Below are positions 1-5,668 of a stretch of DNA of 5,695 nucleotides, piece after piece. A program made the translations under genes and the position numbers. Position 1 is the stretch's first letter. Every line of letters begins with the position of its first letter. The notes below the pieces were generated by a model, which was not told where the DNA came from, made no database searches, and saw only the letters and a list, made by a program, of their open reading frames with translations. This stretch comes from Pseudomonadota bacterium (lineage in GTDB: Bacteria > Pseudomonadota > Alphaproteobacteria > Rhizobiales > Rhizobiaceae): NCBI GenBank assembly GCA_023451915.1, contig JAEXXS010000376.1:1-5695 (forward strand). Direction: 5' to 3'.

Positions 1-943
1 ATTTGAACAGATCGCCCTTGTAAAAGACCAGACCGCCCGGTGAGATCACCGGCGTCCAGTACAGCAGCGGCGCTTCGAATTCGGGGCGTGTGCTGTGGCG
101 CGGGATCGGCCTGCCGCTATAATTGTCCCCATTGGAAACCAGCGGCCAGCCATAATTGAGGCCGGGCTTGATCAGATTGAATTCGTCGCCGCCGCGCGGC
201 CCCATCTCGTGTTCCCACAGTTTACCATCGGGGGCGAAGGCCAGCCCGTAAGGATTGCGGTGCCCGGTGGTCCAAGTGAGGCCGCGAATGCCGCCCTCAT
301 CCGCATGGGGGTTGTCCTGCGGCACGGACCCGTCGAGATTCATGCGCAGGATCTTGCCCATCGGGGCTTTGTCATCTTGGGCGGTTGCAGGCTGCATACG
401 GTCGCCGACCGAAAGGAACAAATGCTTGCCATCCGGCGCAAAGGCGATCTTTCCGCCCGGCTGGCCGCCCTTGGCGACCACATCCTGCTTCCACAGCGTG
501 GTCACATCTTCAAGCGAGGCCTTGCCGCCGTTTTCCGCCAGTCTGGCCCGCGCCAGCACCACGCTGCTGCCACCGTCTTCGGGTTCACTATAGGTAAAAT
601 AAAGCGCCTTGCTTTTCGCGAAATCCGGCGCAGGCTCTATGTCGAGCAAACCATTCTGTCCGCCAAAGGCGACCTTCGGCACGCCTGCGACTTCGGTCTT
701 TTTGCCCGCTTCGGTGACAACGAAAATCTCTCCCGGTTTTTCCGTCACGACCAGACGGCTATCGGGCAGGAAGGCAATCGCCCATGGCGTGTTGAACGTC
801 GCAACGCTTGTCACGGTGAACGGCGCTTCGGCCTTGGCTTCGCGGTCGCCCGCATTGATGCTGGCGGACCAGGCGGAATGGATCGGAATAGATGCAACCG
901 ACGCGGCGAGAGCAAATAACAGACTGAGATGAGCGGCGCGCAT
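1..943 (-). CDS. PQQ-dependent sugar dehydrogenase family protein (glucose/sorbosone dehydrogenase fold), 3' end cut by window
   Basis: Members of this family are periplasmic six-bladed beta-propellers that oxidise aldoses with PQQ and pass electrons to the respiratory chain. The 314 visible codons start with a likely Sec signal peptide: Arg2, a hydrophobic run at about 6-20, and probable cleavage near 24-28. The family signatures follow in order: FLSVGDR (176-182), GKILRMNLDGSVP (196-208), TGHRNPYGLAF (226-236), GPRGGDEFNLI (248-258) and NYGWPLVS (263-270), then YWTPVISPG near the edge. Arg229 and Asn230 match the conserved Arg-Asn pair of soluble glucose dehydrogenase. The position of that enzyme's catalytic histidine (His144 in Acinetobacter) appears to be Gln161 here, so activity on sugars is less certain. 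The ATG at 943 is chosen because GGAGGAG (949-955) lies 5 nt upstream and it gives a clean signal peptide. The C-terminal PQQ ligands lie outside the window. The gene is divergent from the aldolase. Family assignment is confident; substrate is unknown. Confidence 0.9.
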   Translation of the reverse strand, partial: MRAAHLSLLFALAASVASIPIHSAWSASINAGDREAKAEAPFTVTSVATFNTPWAIAFLPDSRLVVTEKPGEIFVVTEAGKKTEVAGVPKVAFGGQNGLLDIEPAPDFAKSKALYFTYSEPEDGGSSVVLARARLAENGGKASLEDVTTLWKQDVVAKGGQPGGKIAFAPDGKHLFLSVGDRMQPATAQDDKAPMGKILRMNLDGSVPQDNPHADEGGIRGLTWTTGHRNPYGLAFAPDGKLWEHEMGPRGGDEFNLIKPGLNYGWPLVSNGDNYSGRPIPRHSTRPEFEAPLLYWTPVISPGGLVFYKGDLFK

Positions 944-948
944 GTCTT

Positions 949-955
949 CTCCTCC
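949..955 (-). promoter_or_regulatory. Shine-Dalgarno site of the PQQ dehydrogenase gene
   Basis: On the minus strand the sequence reads GGAGGAG, then 5 nt, then ATG. It is a strong match to the anti-SD sequence and decides the start at 943. Confidence 0.85.
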
Positions 956-1097
956 AAGGCGTTGGGCGATGAGAACGGCAGGTCATTGTTACATGGGGTC
1001 TCGTCGCCCGGATGAAACCCCTCGTCGAAAAAACCTTCAGCGAGCCTCGTTCGACTGGCGAAAAGCAAACCTGTCCAGCCTAAATCGTTTGAAAAAA

Positions 1098-1115
1098 TTT
1101 CAATCGTTTCAATCG
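1098..1115. repeat. Tandem 9-bp direct repeat TTTCAATCG x2, possible operator upstream of aldolase gene
   Basis: TTTCAATCG occurs twice in direct succession (1098-1106 and 1107-1115). A related AATCGTTT lies at 1083-1090, and an inverted pair TTGAAA-AAA-TTTCAA spans about 1089-1103. The cluster sits 113-145 bp before the aldolase start, just ahead of the weak TTGCGC -35 candidate. The repeats are seen directly; a regulatory role is inference. Confidence 0.45.
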
Positions 1116-1213
1116 CTTGCGCCCGCCATCTTTTTACCGGACACTTCTGCCATCAGCGATAAGTCATCAATTTCCCATCCCCCCAGAGGCTAACGCCCGT
1201 TGGCTGGTTCTGA

Positions 1214-1220
1214 AGAGGAG
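1214..1220 (+). promoter_or_regulatory. Shine-Dalgarno site of the aldolase gene
   Basis: AGAGGAG lies 7 nt before the ATG at 1228. It supports that start over upstream in-frame non-ATG codons such as the TTG at 1117, which would add 37 residues unlike the family. Confidence 0.85.
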
Positions 1221-1227
1221 CTTACGA

Positions 1228-2253
1228 ATGACCGAACGTCTTGAAGATATTGCGATGGCCCTGGTCGCCTCCGGAAAGGGCCTTCTGGCTGCTGATGAAA
1301 GCTCCGGAACTATCAAGAAGCGTTTTGATTCGATCAATCTGGCTTCCACCGAAGAGACGCGCCGCGATTATCGCGAGATGCTGTTTCGCGCCGACGATGC
1401 CATGAAGAACTATATCTCCGGCGTGATCCTTTACGATGAGACTATCCGCCAGAAAGCCAAGGACGGCACGCCGCTGACCGAAATCATCCGCAATGCGGGC
1501 GCAATTCCGGGTATCAAAGTCGATGCGGGTGCAAAGCCGCTGGCCGGTTTCCCGGGTGAGACCATCACCGAAGGTCTGGACGGCTTGCGCGAACGTCTCA
1601 ACGAATATTACGGCCTTGGCGCGCGCTTTGCCAAATGGCGCGGCGTCATCTCAATCTCCGACACCCTGCCGACATGGGGCGCGGTCAGGCAGAATGCGCA
1701 GGCGCTGGCGCGCTATGCAGCGCTTTGCCATGAAGCTGGCATTGTGCCGATTGTCGAGCCCGAAGTTCTCATGGACGGCAAGCCGGGCGATCACACCATC
1801 GACCGCTGCTATGACGTGACGGAACTGGTGCTGAAGACGCTCTTCGCCGAGCTTTATGACGCCCGTGTCAAGCTGGAAGGCATGATCCTGAAGCCGAACA
1901 TGGTCATCGACGGAAAGAATGCACGCAAGGCTTCGGTCGAGGACGTGGCTGAAAAGACTGTTCGTTGCTTCCTCAACACCGTTCCCGCAGCAGTGCCGGG
2001 CATTGCCTTCTTGTCCGGCGGTCAGACGGGCGAAGAGGCCACGGCGCACCTCTCGGCCATGAACGCCACTTATGACATGCCGTGGAAAATGACTTTCTCT
2101 TATGGACGCGCCCTGCAGGCGGCGGCGCTCGAAGCATGGGGCGGCAAACCGGAGAATGTCGCTGCCGGTCAGCGCGCCTTTGCCCACCGCGCCCGCATGA
2201 ACAGCCTTGCCGCAACCGGCGGCTGGAAAAAAGAACTCGAACAGGCTGCCTGA
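1228..2253 (+). CDS. Fructose-1,6-bisphosphate aldolase, class I
   Basis: This cytoplasmic enzyme reversibly cleaves fructose-1,6-bisphosphate to dihydroxyacetone phosphate and glyceraldehyde-3-phosphate through a lysine Schiff base, without metal. The 341-residue protein is close to the animal/plant-type class I length (about 360) and aligns over its whole length. Visible active-site residues, with rabbit muscle equivalents, are Asp23 in LLAADESSG (Asp33), Lys97 in GIKVDAG (Lys107), Lys136 in FAKWR (Lys146), Glu177 in PIVEPEV (Glu187), Schiff-base Lys222 in LEGMILKPNM (Lys229), Ser263 in FLSGGQ (Ser271) and Arg294 in SYGRALQ (Arg303). The eukaryotic C-terminal tail ending in tyrosine is absent; this protein ends KKELEQAA. 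The gene appears monocistronic, with its own promoter region and a hairpin terminator 27 bp after the stop. It serves glycolysis or, in many rhizobia and brucellae, mainly gluconeogenesis. The names fbaB, fda and fbaA are all used, so no symbol is given. Confidence 0.97.
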   Translation: MTERLEDIAMALVASGKGLLAADESSGTIKKRFDSINLASTEETRRDYREMLFRADDAMKNYISGVILYDETIRQKAKDGTPLTEIIRNAGAIPGIKVDAGAKPLAGFPGETITEGLDGLRERLNEYYGLGARFAKWRGVISISDTLPTWGAVRQNAQALARYAALCHEAGIVPIVEPEVLMDGKPGDHTIDRCYDVTELVLKTLFAELYDARVKLEGMILKPNMVIDGKNARKASVEDVAEKTVRCFLNTVPAAVPGIAFLSGGQTGEEATAHLSAMNATYDMPWKMTFSYGRALQAAALEAWGGKPENVAAGQRAFAHRARMNSLAATGGWKKELEQAA

Positions 2254-2279
2254 TCTGTTTCCAGCCCAGCGATACAAGG

Positions 2280-2306
2280 AAAAGCCCGGTTCAGGCCGGG
2301 CCTTTT
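2280..2306. terminator. Intrinsic terminator, probably bidirectional
   Basis: The stem is AAAAG-CCCGG (2280-2289) pairing with CCGGG-(bulged C)-CTTTT (2296-2306), with loop TTCAGG. It has a GC-rich core flanked by an A-run on one side and a T-run on the other, so it can work for the aldolase transcript (plus) and for the small convergent gene (minus). The small gene's TGA overlaps its right arm. Confidence 0.85.
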
Positions 2307-2470
2307 CATGATTCGCGGAAATGGAAGCCGACAGCCAGCGCCATGACGACTATGGCGATGACGGCAATTTTCCAGAAATCGCCGCGACGCTTCAATCCCG
2401 GCAAGCCGAGCGGTTTGATGATGTGCAGTCCCATCAAAAGGACAAGCAGCACAGGCAGAACTTTGGTCAC
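2306..2470 (-). CDS. Small conserved-looking two-helix membrane protein, function unknown
   Basis: The protein has 54 residues, starting at a GTG with a strong SD (GGAGAGG, 2478-2484) 7 nt upstream. It has two hydrophobic segments (about 4-19 and 35-50) joined by a proline/glycine- and basic-rich loop with KPLGLPGLKRRGDFWK (19-34). This predicts a helical hairpin in the inner membrane. The loop pattern resembles short uncharacterised membrane proteins that I recall from Rhizobiales, but I cannot confirm this by search. A longer reading from TTG at 2518 would add 16 residues (MQLACSCVTRMRRGIA) and lacks an SD, so GTG is preferred. The gene converges on the aldolase gene and shares its terminator, which argues that it is really transcribed. 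It is not recognised by function. Confidence 0.72.
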   Translation of the reverse strand: MTKVLPVLLVLLMGLHIIKPLGLPGLKRRGDFWKIAVIAIVVMALAVGFHFRES

Positions 2471-2477
2471 GGCGATA

Positions 2478-2484
2478 CCTCTCC
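2478..2484 (-). promoter_or_regulatory. Shine-Dalgarno site that fixes the GTG start of the small membrane protein
   Basis: On the minus strand GGAGAGG is followed by TATCGCC and GTG (2470-2468). This spacing is ideal and makes the GTG the best start, although an in-frame ATG lies 15 nt upstream (overlapping the SD region). Confidence 0.75.
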
Positions 2485-2497
2485 GCATCCTTGTGAC

Positions 2498-2530
2498 GCA
2501 GCTGCATGCAAGCTGCAAGCGCTCTTGAGC
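2498..2530. repeat. Cluster of short direct and inverted repeats
   Basis: AGCTGCA occurs at 2500-2506 and 2511-2517, an 11-bp period, about one helical turn. GCAGCT/AGCTGC form an inverted pair (2498-2503 with 2511-2516) around TGCATGCA. GCTC-TT-GAGC follows at 2521-2530. The site lies 28-60 bp upstream of the GTG of the small membrane gene, a suitable place for an operator. No regulator is recognised. Confidence 0.3.
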
Positions 2531-2625
2531 TATGCCCTTAAAATGCCGTCGCTTTATGTTCTGATCTTCATCTTAAGTCCCATGGACGAAGCCTGATAGC
2601 TCGGCGTAAATTACAGGCGGAGGAG

Positions 2626-2685
2626 ATGACAGTGCACGGAGAAATCCGGGAGGATGCCGGTCTGAGGAGGCCGCTCTTGCGCTGA
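2626..2685 (+). other. Possible short leader ORF (19 codons, or 17 from GTG) upstream of the synthetase gene
   Basis: ATG at 2626 and in-frame GTG at 2632 open a frame ending at TGA 2683-2685, giving MTVHGEIREDAGLRRPLLR. A perfect GGAGGAG (2619-2625) sits 6 nt before the GTG. The peptide has no known motif and no run of a single amino acid that would suggest classic attenuation. It may be translated, or it may be chance in a purine-rich leader. Low confidence. Confidence 0.25.
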
Positions 2686-2748
2686 CATCTGATGAAAAAT
2701 CGAACCGGGAAACGCCCCTTATGCGGGCGGTGACTGGTGCGTGTTTCT

Positions 2749-2755
2749 GGGAGGA
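2749..2755 (+). promoter_or_regulatory. Shine-Dalgarno site of the synthetase gene
   Basis: GGGAGGA lies 5 nt before ATG 2761. It supports this start over the in-frame GTG at 2737, which would place the SD inside the coding region. Confidence 0.85.
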
Positions 2756-2760
2756 ACAGC

Positions 2761-4671
2761 ATGACTTCGAAATATGCCGAAACCTATGCCGCCTGGCAGG
2801 CCAATCCTGAACGTTTCTGGGCGGAGGCCGCCGAGGCGATCGACTGGTTCAAGCCATGGGATCAGGTTTTTGCAGGCGACGAAGGTGTCTATGGCCGCTG
2901 GTTCACCGGCGCGGAATGCAATACCTGCTACAATGCGCTCGACCGCCACGTTGCCAATGGGCGCGGCGATCAGCTGGCGCTGATCTATGAAAGCCCCGTC
3001 ACCGGCAAGGTACGCAAATTCACCTATAGCGAATTGCTGGAGGAAGTGGAGGCGCTTTCCGCCGTCATGCTCGATAACGGCGTGACAAAGGGTGACCGCA
3101 TCCTGATCTACATGCCTATGGTGCCCGAAGCTGCCATCGCCATGCTTGCATCGGCGCGCATCGGCGCCGTGCATTCCGTCGTCTTCGGCGGTTTCGCCGC
3201 CAACGAACTCGCAACCCGCATCGACGATGCCAAGCCGGTGATGATCATCGCCGGTTCCTGCGGCATCGAGCCGACGCGCGTGGTGCCGTATCAGGACATG
3301 CTCGACAAGGCTATTGCGACCGCCCATCACAAGGTCGGCCATTGCATCATCCTGCAGCGCGAACAATATGCGCATGCCCCAGTCGACGGGCGCGATATCG
3401 ATTACAAAACCGCTGTCGACGCGGCGCGCGGTCGTCACGTGCCCTGCACGCCCGTGGCCGCGACCGATCCTCTTTATGTGCTCTATACGTCCGGCACCAC
3501 CGGCGAGCCAAAGGGCGTGGTGCGCGACAATGGCGGGCACATGGTGGCGCTGGCCTGGTCGCTCAAACACGTATTCGGCGTGGAGCCGGGACAGGTCTTC
3601 TGGGCCGCCTCGGATGTCGGCTGGGTAGTCGGCCACTCCTATATCGTCTATGCGCCGCTGCTGGCCGGAGCCACGACGATCCTGTTCGAAGGCAAGCCCA
3701 TCGGCACGCCGGATGCGGGCACCTATTGGCGCATCATCGCAGAGCACGGCGTGGAGGTGATGTTTACAGCCCCCACAGCACTGCGCGCCATCAAGAAGGA
3801 AGATGCCGACGGACATTACGTCCGCAAATACGATCTGTCGAAGTTCCGCGCATTGTTTCTGGCGGGCGAACGCGCCGATCCGGACACAATCCACTGGGCA
3901 GAAAAGCTGATCGGACGCCCGGTGCTCGATCACTGGTGGCAGACCGAAAGCGGCTGGCCCATGGTCGCCAATCCGCTCGGTCTCGGCCTTCTGGAAACGA
4001 AATATGGATCGCCAGCGGTCTGCCTTCCGGGCTACGATATCCGCGTGCTGGATGATGAAGGCCATGAGGTCGAACGCGGACAGCTCGGCAATATCCTGAT
4101 CAAGCTGCCGCTGCCGCCCGGCTGCCTGCCAACGCTGTGGAACGCCGATGAGCGCTTTAAGAAAGCCTATCTCGCGGAGTTCCCCGGCTATTATAAAACC
4201 GCCGATGCGGGATATATGGATAGCGACGGCTATCTCTACATCATGAGCCGCACCGACGACATCATCAACGTCGCGGGCCATCGCCTGTCGACGGGCGCGA
4301 TGGAAGAGGTCCTTTCCGGTCATCCCGATGTCGCGGAATGCGCGGTGCTGGGCATTTCCGATCCCGTAAAGGGGCAAGCGCCTTGCGGTTTCCTGGTGCT
4401 GAAATCCCATATCGACCGCGACACGCGCGAGGTCGAAAAGGAATGCGTATCCATGATCCGCGACGCCATCGGTCCGGTTGCAGCCTTCCGGCTGGCCCTG
4501 ACCGTCAAGCGCCTGCCCAAGACCCGCTCCGGCAAGATCCTGCGCTCGACGATCCAGAAGATCGCCGATGGCGAGCCGTGGAAAATGCCCGCCACCATCG
4601 AAGACCCGACGGTTCTCGAAGAAAACAGCACGATCCTGCGCGAACGTCACATCGGCGTGGCCTTCGCCTGA
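2761..4671 (+). CDS. prpE: Propionyl-CoA synthetase (PrpE/ACSS3-type acyl-CoA synthetase)
   Basis: This cytoplasmic ANL-superfamily enzyme activates propionate (or a similar short acid) with ATP and CoA, giving the acyl-CoA, AMP and pyrophosphate by way of an acyl-adenylate. The 636-residue protein is full length for the family. An acetyl-CoA synthetase N-terminal segment occupies about 4-60. The P-loop YTSGTTGEPKG is at 242-252 and HWWQTESGW at 391-399. The adenylate-binding YKTADAGYMDSDGYLY is at 478-493 and the hinge region RTDDIINVAGHR at 497-508. LPKTRSGKILR (585-595) carries Lys592, the catalytic lysine that is a target of acylation in this family. PrpE/ACSS3-like marks are GWVVGHSYI (287-295; acetyl-CoA synthetases have GWVTGHSY) and LPLPPGCLPTLW (449-460). 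True acetyl-CoA synthetase is less likely; the exact acid is not proven. An SDR gene follows 80 bp downstream on the same strand. Confidence 0.88.
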   Translation: MTSKYAETYAAWQANPERFWAEAAEAIDWFKPWDQVFAGDEGVYGRWFTGAECNTCYNALDRHVANGRGDQLALIYESPVTGKVRKFTYSELLEEVEALSAVMLDNGVTKGDRILIYMPMVPEAAIAMLASARIGAVHSVVFGGFAANELATRIDDAKPVMIIAGSCGIEPTRVVPYQDMLDKAIATAHHKVGHCIILQREQYAHAPVDGRDIDYKTAVDAARGRHVPCTPVAATDPLYVLYTSGTTGEPKGVVRDNGGHMVALAWSLKHVFGVEPGQVFWAASDVGWVVGHSYIVYAPLLAGATTILFEGKPIGTPDAGTYWRIIAEHGVEVMFTAPTALRAIKKEDADGHYVRKYDLSKFRALFLAGERADPDTIHWAEKLIGRPVLDHWWQTESGWPMVANPLGLGLLETKYGSPAVCLPGYDIRVLDDEGHEVERGQLGNILIKLPLPPGCLPTLWNADERFKKAYLAEFPGYYKTADAGYMDSDGYLYIMSRTDDIINVAGHRLSTGAMEEVLSGHPDVAECAVLGISDPVKGQAPCGFLVLKSHIDRDTREVEKECVSMIRDAIGPVAAFRLALTVKRLPKTRSGKILRSTIQKIADGEPWKMPATIEDPTVLEENSTILRERHIGVAFA

Positions 4672-4701
4672 GCTTTTCAGCGGCATCAGACCCAAACTAT
4701 T

Positions 4702-4722
4702 GACCGGCGGTTTTCGCCGGTC
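4702..4722 (+). repeat. Perfect intercistronic hairpin between synthetase and SDR genes
   Basis: GACCGGCG (4702-4709) and CGCCGGTC (4715-4722) form a perfect 8-bp GC-rich stem with a GTTTT loop. It begins 30 nt after the synthetase stop and ends 29 nt before the SDR start. No T-run follows (CACTCTCCG), so a classic intrinsic terminator is unlikely. It may stabilise the upstream mRNA end or reduce read-through. Confidence 0.7.
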
Positions 4723-4739
4723 CACTCTCCGCGCGAAAC

Positions 4740-4744
4740 GGAGA
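4740..4744 (+). promoter_or_regulatory. Shine-Dalgarno site of the SDR gene
   Basis: GGAGA lies 7 nt before ATG 4752. It is weaker than the other sites in the window but well placed. The start also places the Rossmann TGxxxGxG at residues 11-18, as expected for the family. Confidence 0.7.
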
Positions 4745-4751
4745 ACAGACC

Positions 4752-5543
4752 ATGCAGCTTGAAGGCAAGGTAGCCATCGTCACCGGTGCGGCCCGCGGTA
4801 TCGGCTATGCCATCGCTAAACGCTTCCTCATGGACGGCGCCAGCGTCGTTCTGTCGGATATCGACAACACGGCCACCTTGCAGGCGGTCAAAGACCTCGA
4901 ACAATTCGGCGATGTGCGCGTCATGGCGGCGGATGTCGGCGACAAGCTCGATATCCATAATCTGCTGACCTTTACCGTCACCAATCTTGGCGAGATCGAT
5001 ATTCTCGTCAACAATGCCGGTATCGTCCACAAGGCCGATTTTCTCGACCTCAAGGAAGAGGATTTCGACCGCGTCATGCGCGTCAATCTGAAGGGCGCAT
5101 TTCTGTGCGGTCAGGCTGTCGCCAAGCGCATGGTCGCGCGTGTGGAAGCGGGCGGCGAAGCAGGCACGATCATCAATATGTCGTCCATCAACGCCATTTT
5201 CGGACTGCCGGACCAGCTCGCCTATTCCGTCTCCAAGGGCGGGCTCAGCCAGCTGACACGCACCATGGCGGTGGCGCTGGCGAAATGGGGCATCCGCGTC
5301 AACGCCATCGGCCCCGGTTCCATCCAGACCGAGATGCTGTCAGCGGTGAATACGGATGCCGAGGCGCGAAAGACGATCCTGTCGCGCACGCCGCTTGGCC
5401 GAATCGGAGAACCAGCGGAAATCGCATCCATCGCTTCCTTCCTCGCATCGCGGGAAGCAAGCTATATCACCGGCCAGACGATCTATGCCGATGGCGGTCG
5501 CCTGCCGCTCAGCTATATGGCTGAACCGCGTTTTCAATCGTAA
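4752..5543 (+). CDS. Short-chain dehydrogenase/reductase, classical SDR family
   Basis: The 263-residue protein is a Rossmann-fold NAD(P)-dependent oxidoreductase of usual classical SDR length, cytoplasmic, with no signal peptide. The cofactor motif TGAARGIG is at 11-18. Asp36 at the end of beta-strand 2 (VVLSD) favours NAD(H) over NADP(H). NNAG is at 87-90. The catalytic tetrad is Asn112 (VNLKG), Ser145 (NMSS), Tyr158 and Lys162 (YSVSK), and the PG motif is at 188-189. The C-terminal GQTIYADGG (241-249) is typical of families loosely annotated as 3-oxoacyl-ACP reductase, glucose dehydrogenase or polyol dehydrogenase, so the substrate cannot be named. It follows the propionyl-CoA synthetase gene on the same strand with an 80-bp gap and no clear promoter or terminator between them, so cotranscription is likely. 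A joint pathway, such as oxidation of an alcohol or hydroxyacid before CoA activation, is only inference. Confidence 0.92.
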   Translation: MQLEGKVAIVTGAARGIGYAIAKRFLMDGASVVLSDIDNTATLQAVKDLEQFGDVRVMAADVGDKLDIHNLLTFTVTNLGEIDILVNNAGIVHKADFLDLKEEDFDRVMRVNLKGAFLCGQAVAKRMVARVEAGGEAGTIINMSSINAIFGLPDQLAYSVSKGGLSQLTRTMAVALAKWGIRVNAIGPGSIQTEMLSAVNTDAEARKTILSRTPLGRIGEPAEIASIASFLASREASYITGQTIYADGGRLPLSYMAEPRFQS

Positions 5544-5547
5544 ACGG

Positions 5548-5577
5548 TTGCGGTGTGGTTGCAACGACAGCTATATA
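5548..5577 (+). promoter_or_regulatory. Possible sigma70-like promoter for the gene starting at 5669
   Basis: TTGCGG (5548-5553) and TATATA (5572-5577) are separated by 18 bp, in an AT-rich stretch right after the SDR stop. Transcription would start near 5584 and include the hairpin at 5603-5626 in the leader. An alternative -35, TTGCAA (5559-5564), pairs poorly, with a 20-bp gap to CATAAT. Prediction by eye only. Confidence 0.35.
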
Positions 5578-5602
5578 TTAGCGACATAATAGTATCGCTT
5601 TG

Positions 5603-5626
5603 CTCCTGACAGAAAGCTGTCAGGAG
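5603..5626 (+). repeat. Perfect 10-bp inverted repeat (hairpin or operator) covering an SD-like sequence
   Basis: CTCCTGACAG (5603-5612) and CTGTCAGGAG (5617-5626) form a perfect stem with loop AAAG. No T-run follows on either strand, so it is not a standard intrinsic terminator. The right arm includes most of AGGAGGGG (5622-5629), which in RNA would be paired with CUCCU of the left arm. It lies 42 nt before the next gene and could be a leader RNA switch, an operator or an mRNA-end structure. Confidence 0.65.
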
Positions 5627-5654
5627 GGGTATGCAATAGTGTTTCCCTAAGGAT

Positions 5655-5661
5655 GAGGGAG
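5655..5661 (+). promoter_or_regulatory. Shine-Dalgarno site of the last, partial gene
   Basis: GAGGGAG lies 7 nt before ATG 5669. Upstream TCCCT (5644-5648) could pair with AGGGA (5656-5660), partly covering it. An alternative ATG at 5662, in another frame, has AAGGA (5649-5653) 8 nt upstream. Confidence 0.55.
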
Positions 5662-5668
5662 ATGAACT

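Larger units (their letters stand above)
944..1227. other. Divergent intergenic region between dehydrogenase and aldolase genes
   Basis: This 284-bp region should hold promoters for both neighbours. No strong consensus promoter is visible. A weak plus-strand candidate is TTGCGC (1117-1122) with a poor -10 (GACACT or ACACTT) 17-18 nt later. On the minus strand a TGTAACAAT-like AT-rich stretch around 984-994 could be a -10. AT-rich sequence with repeated TTTCAATCG lies at 1083-1118. A GGGGTCTC/GAAACCCC inverted repeat lies at 995-1021. No credible coding frame is seen. Confidence 0.6.
2471..2760. other. Divergent intergenic region between small membrane protein gene and synthetase gene
   Basis: This 290-bp region should carry both promoters, but no convincing -35/-10 pair stands out on either strand. 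It holds a repeat cluster near 2498-2530, several SD-like purine runs (2619-2625, 2648-2654, 2664-2670) and very short ORFs. A small hairpin CGCCC/GGGCG (2713-2717 with 2725-2729) lies about 20 nt before the true SD of the synthetase. Nothing else is recognised. Confidence 0.5.

Noticed and set aside
95..919. 274-codon plus-strand ORF
   Set aside because: It is antisense, in codon register, to the PQQ dehydrogenase gene, which shows clear family motifs. Same codon-bias explanation.
1117..1227. N-terminal extension of the aldolase from TTG 1117
   Set aside because: The added 37 residues do not match the family, and the ATG at 1228 has a good SD.
1651..2277. 208-codon minus-strand ORF over the aldolase gene
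   Set aside because: It is in-register antisense of a well-identified aldolase gene, with no SD or recognisable domain.
2321..2596. 91-codon plus-strand ORF after the aldolase terminator
   Set aside because: It overlaps the small minus-strand membrane gene, gives a polar low-complexity product and has no SD.
2692..2733. 13-codon ORF starting at ATG 2692 (MKNRTGKRPLCGR)
   Set aside because: No SD precedes it and it is too short to separate from chance.
2719..4725. 668-codon minus-strand ORF covering the whole synthetase gene
   Set aside because: Its codons are in exact register with the sense codons, so it stays open simply because TTA, CTA and TCA codons are absent from the GC-rich sense gene. 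The sense frame has clear family motifs and an SD; the antisense product resembles nothing I know.
5603..5626. Intrinsic terminator of the SDR gene
   Set aside because: The stem is perfect, but neither strand has a following T-run, so it is kept as an inverted repeat of unknown role.
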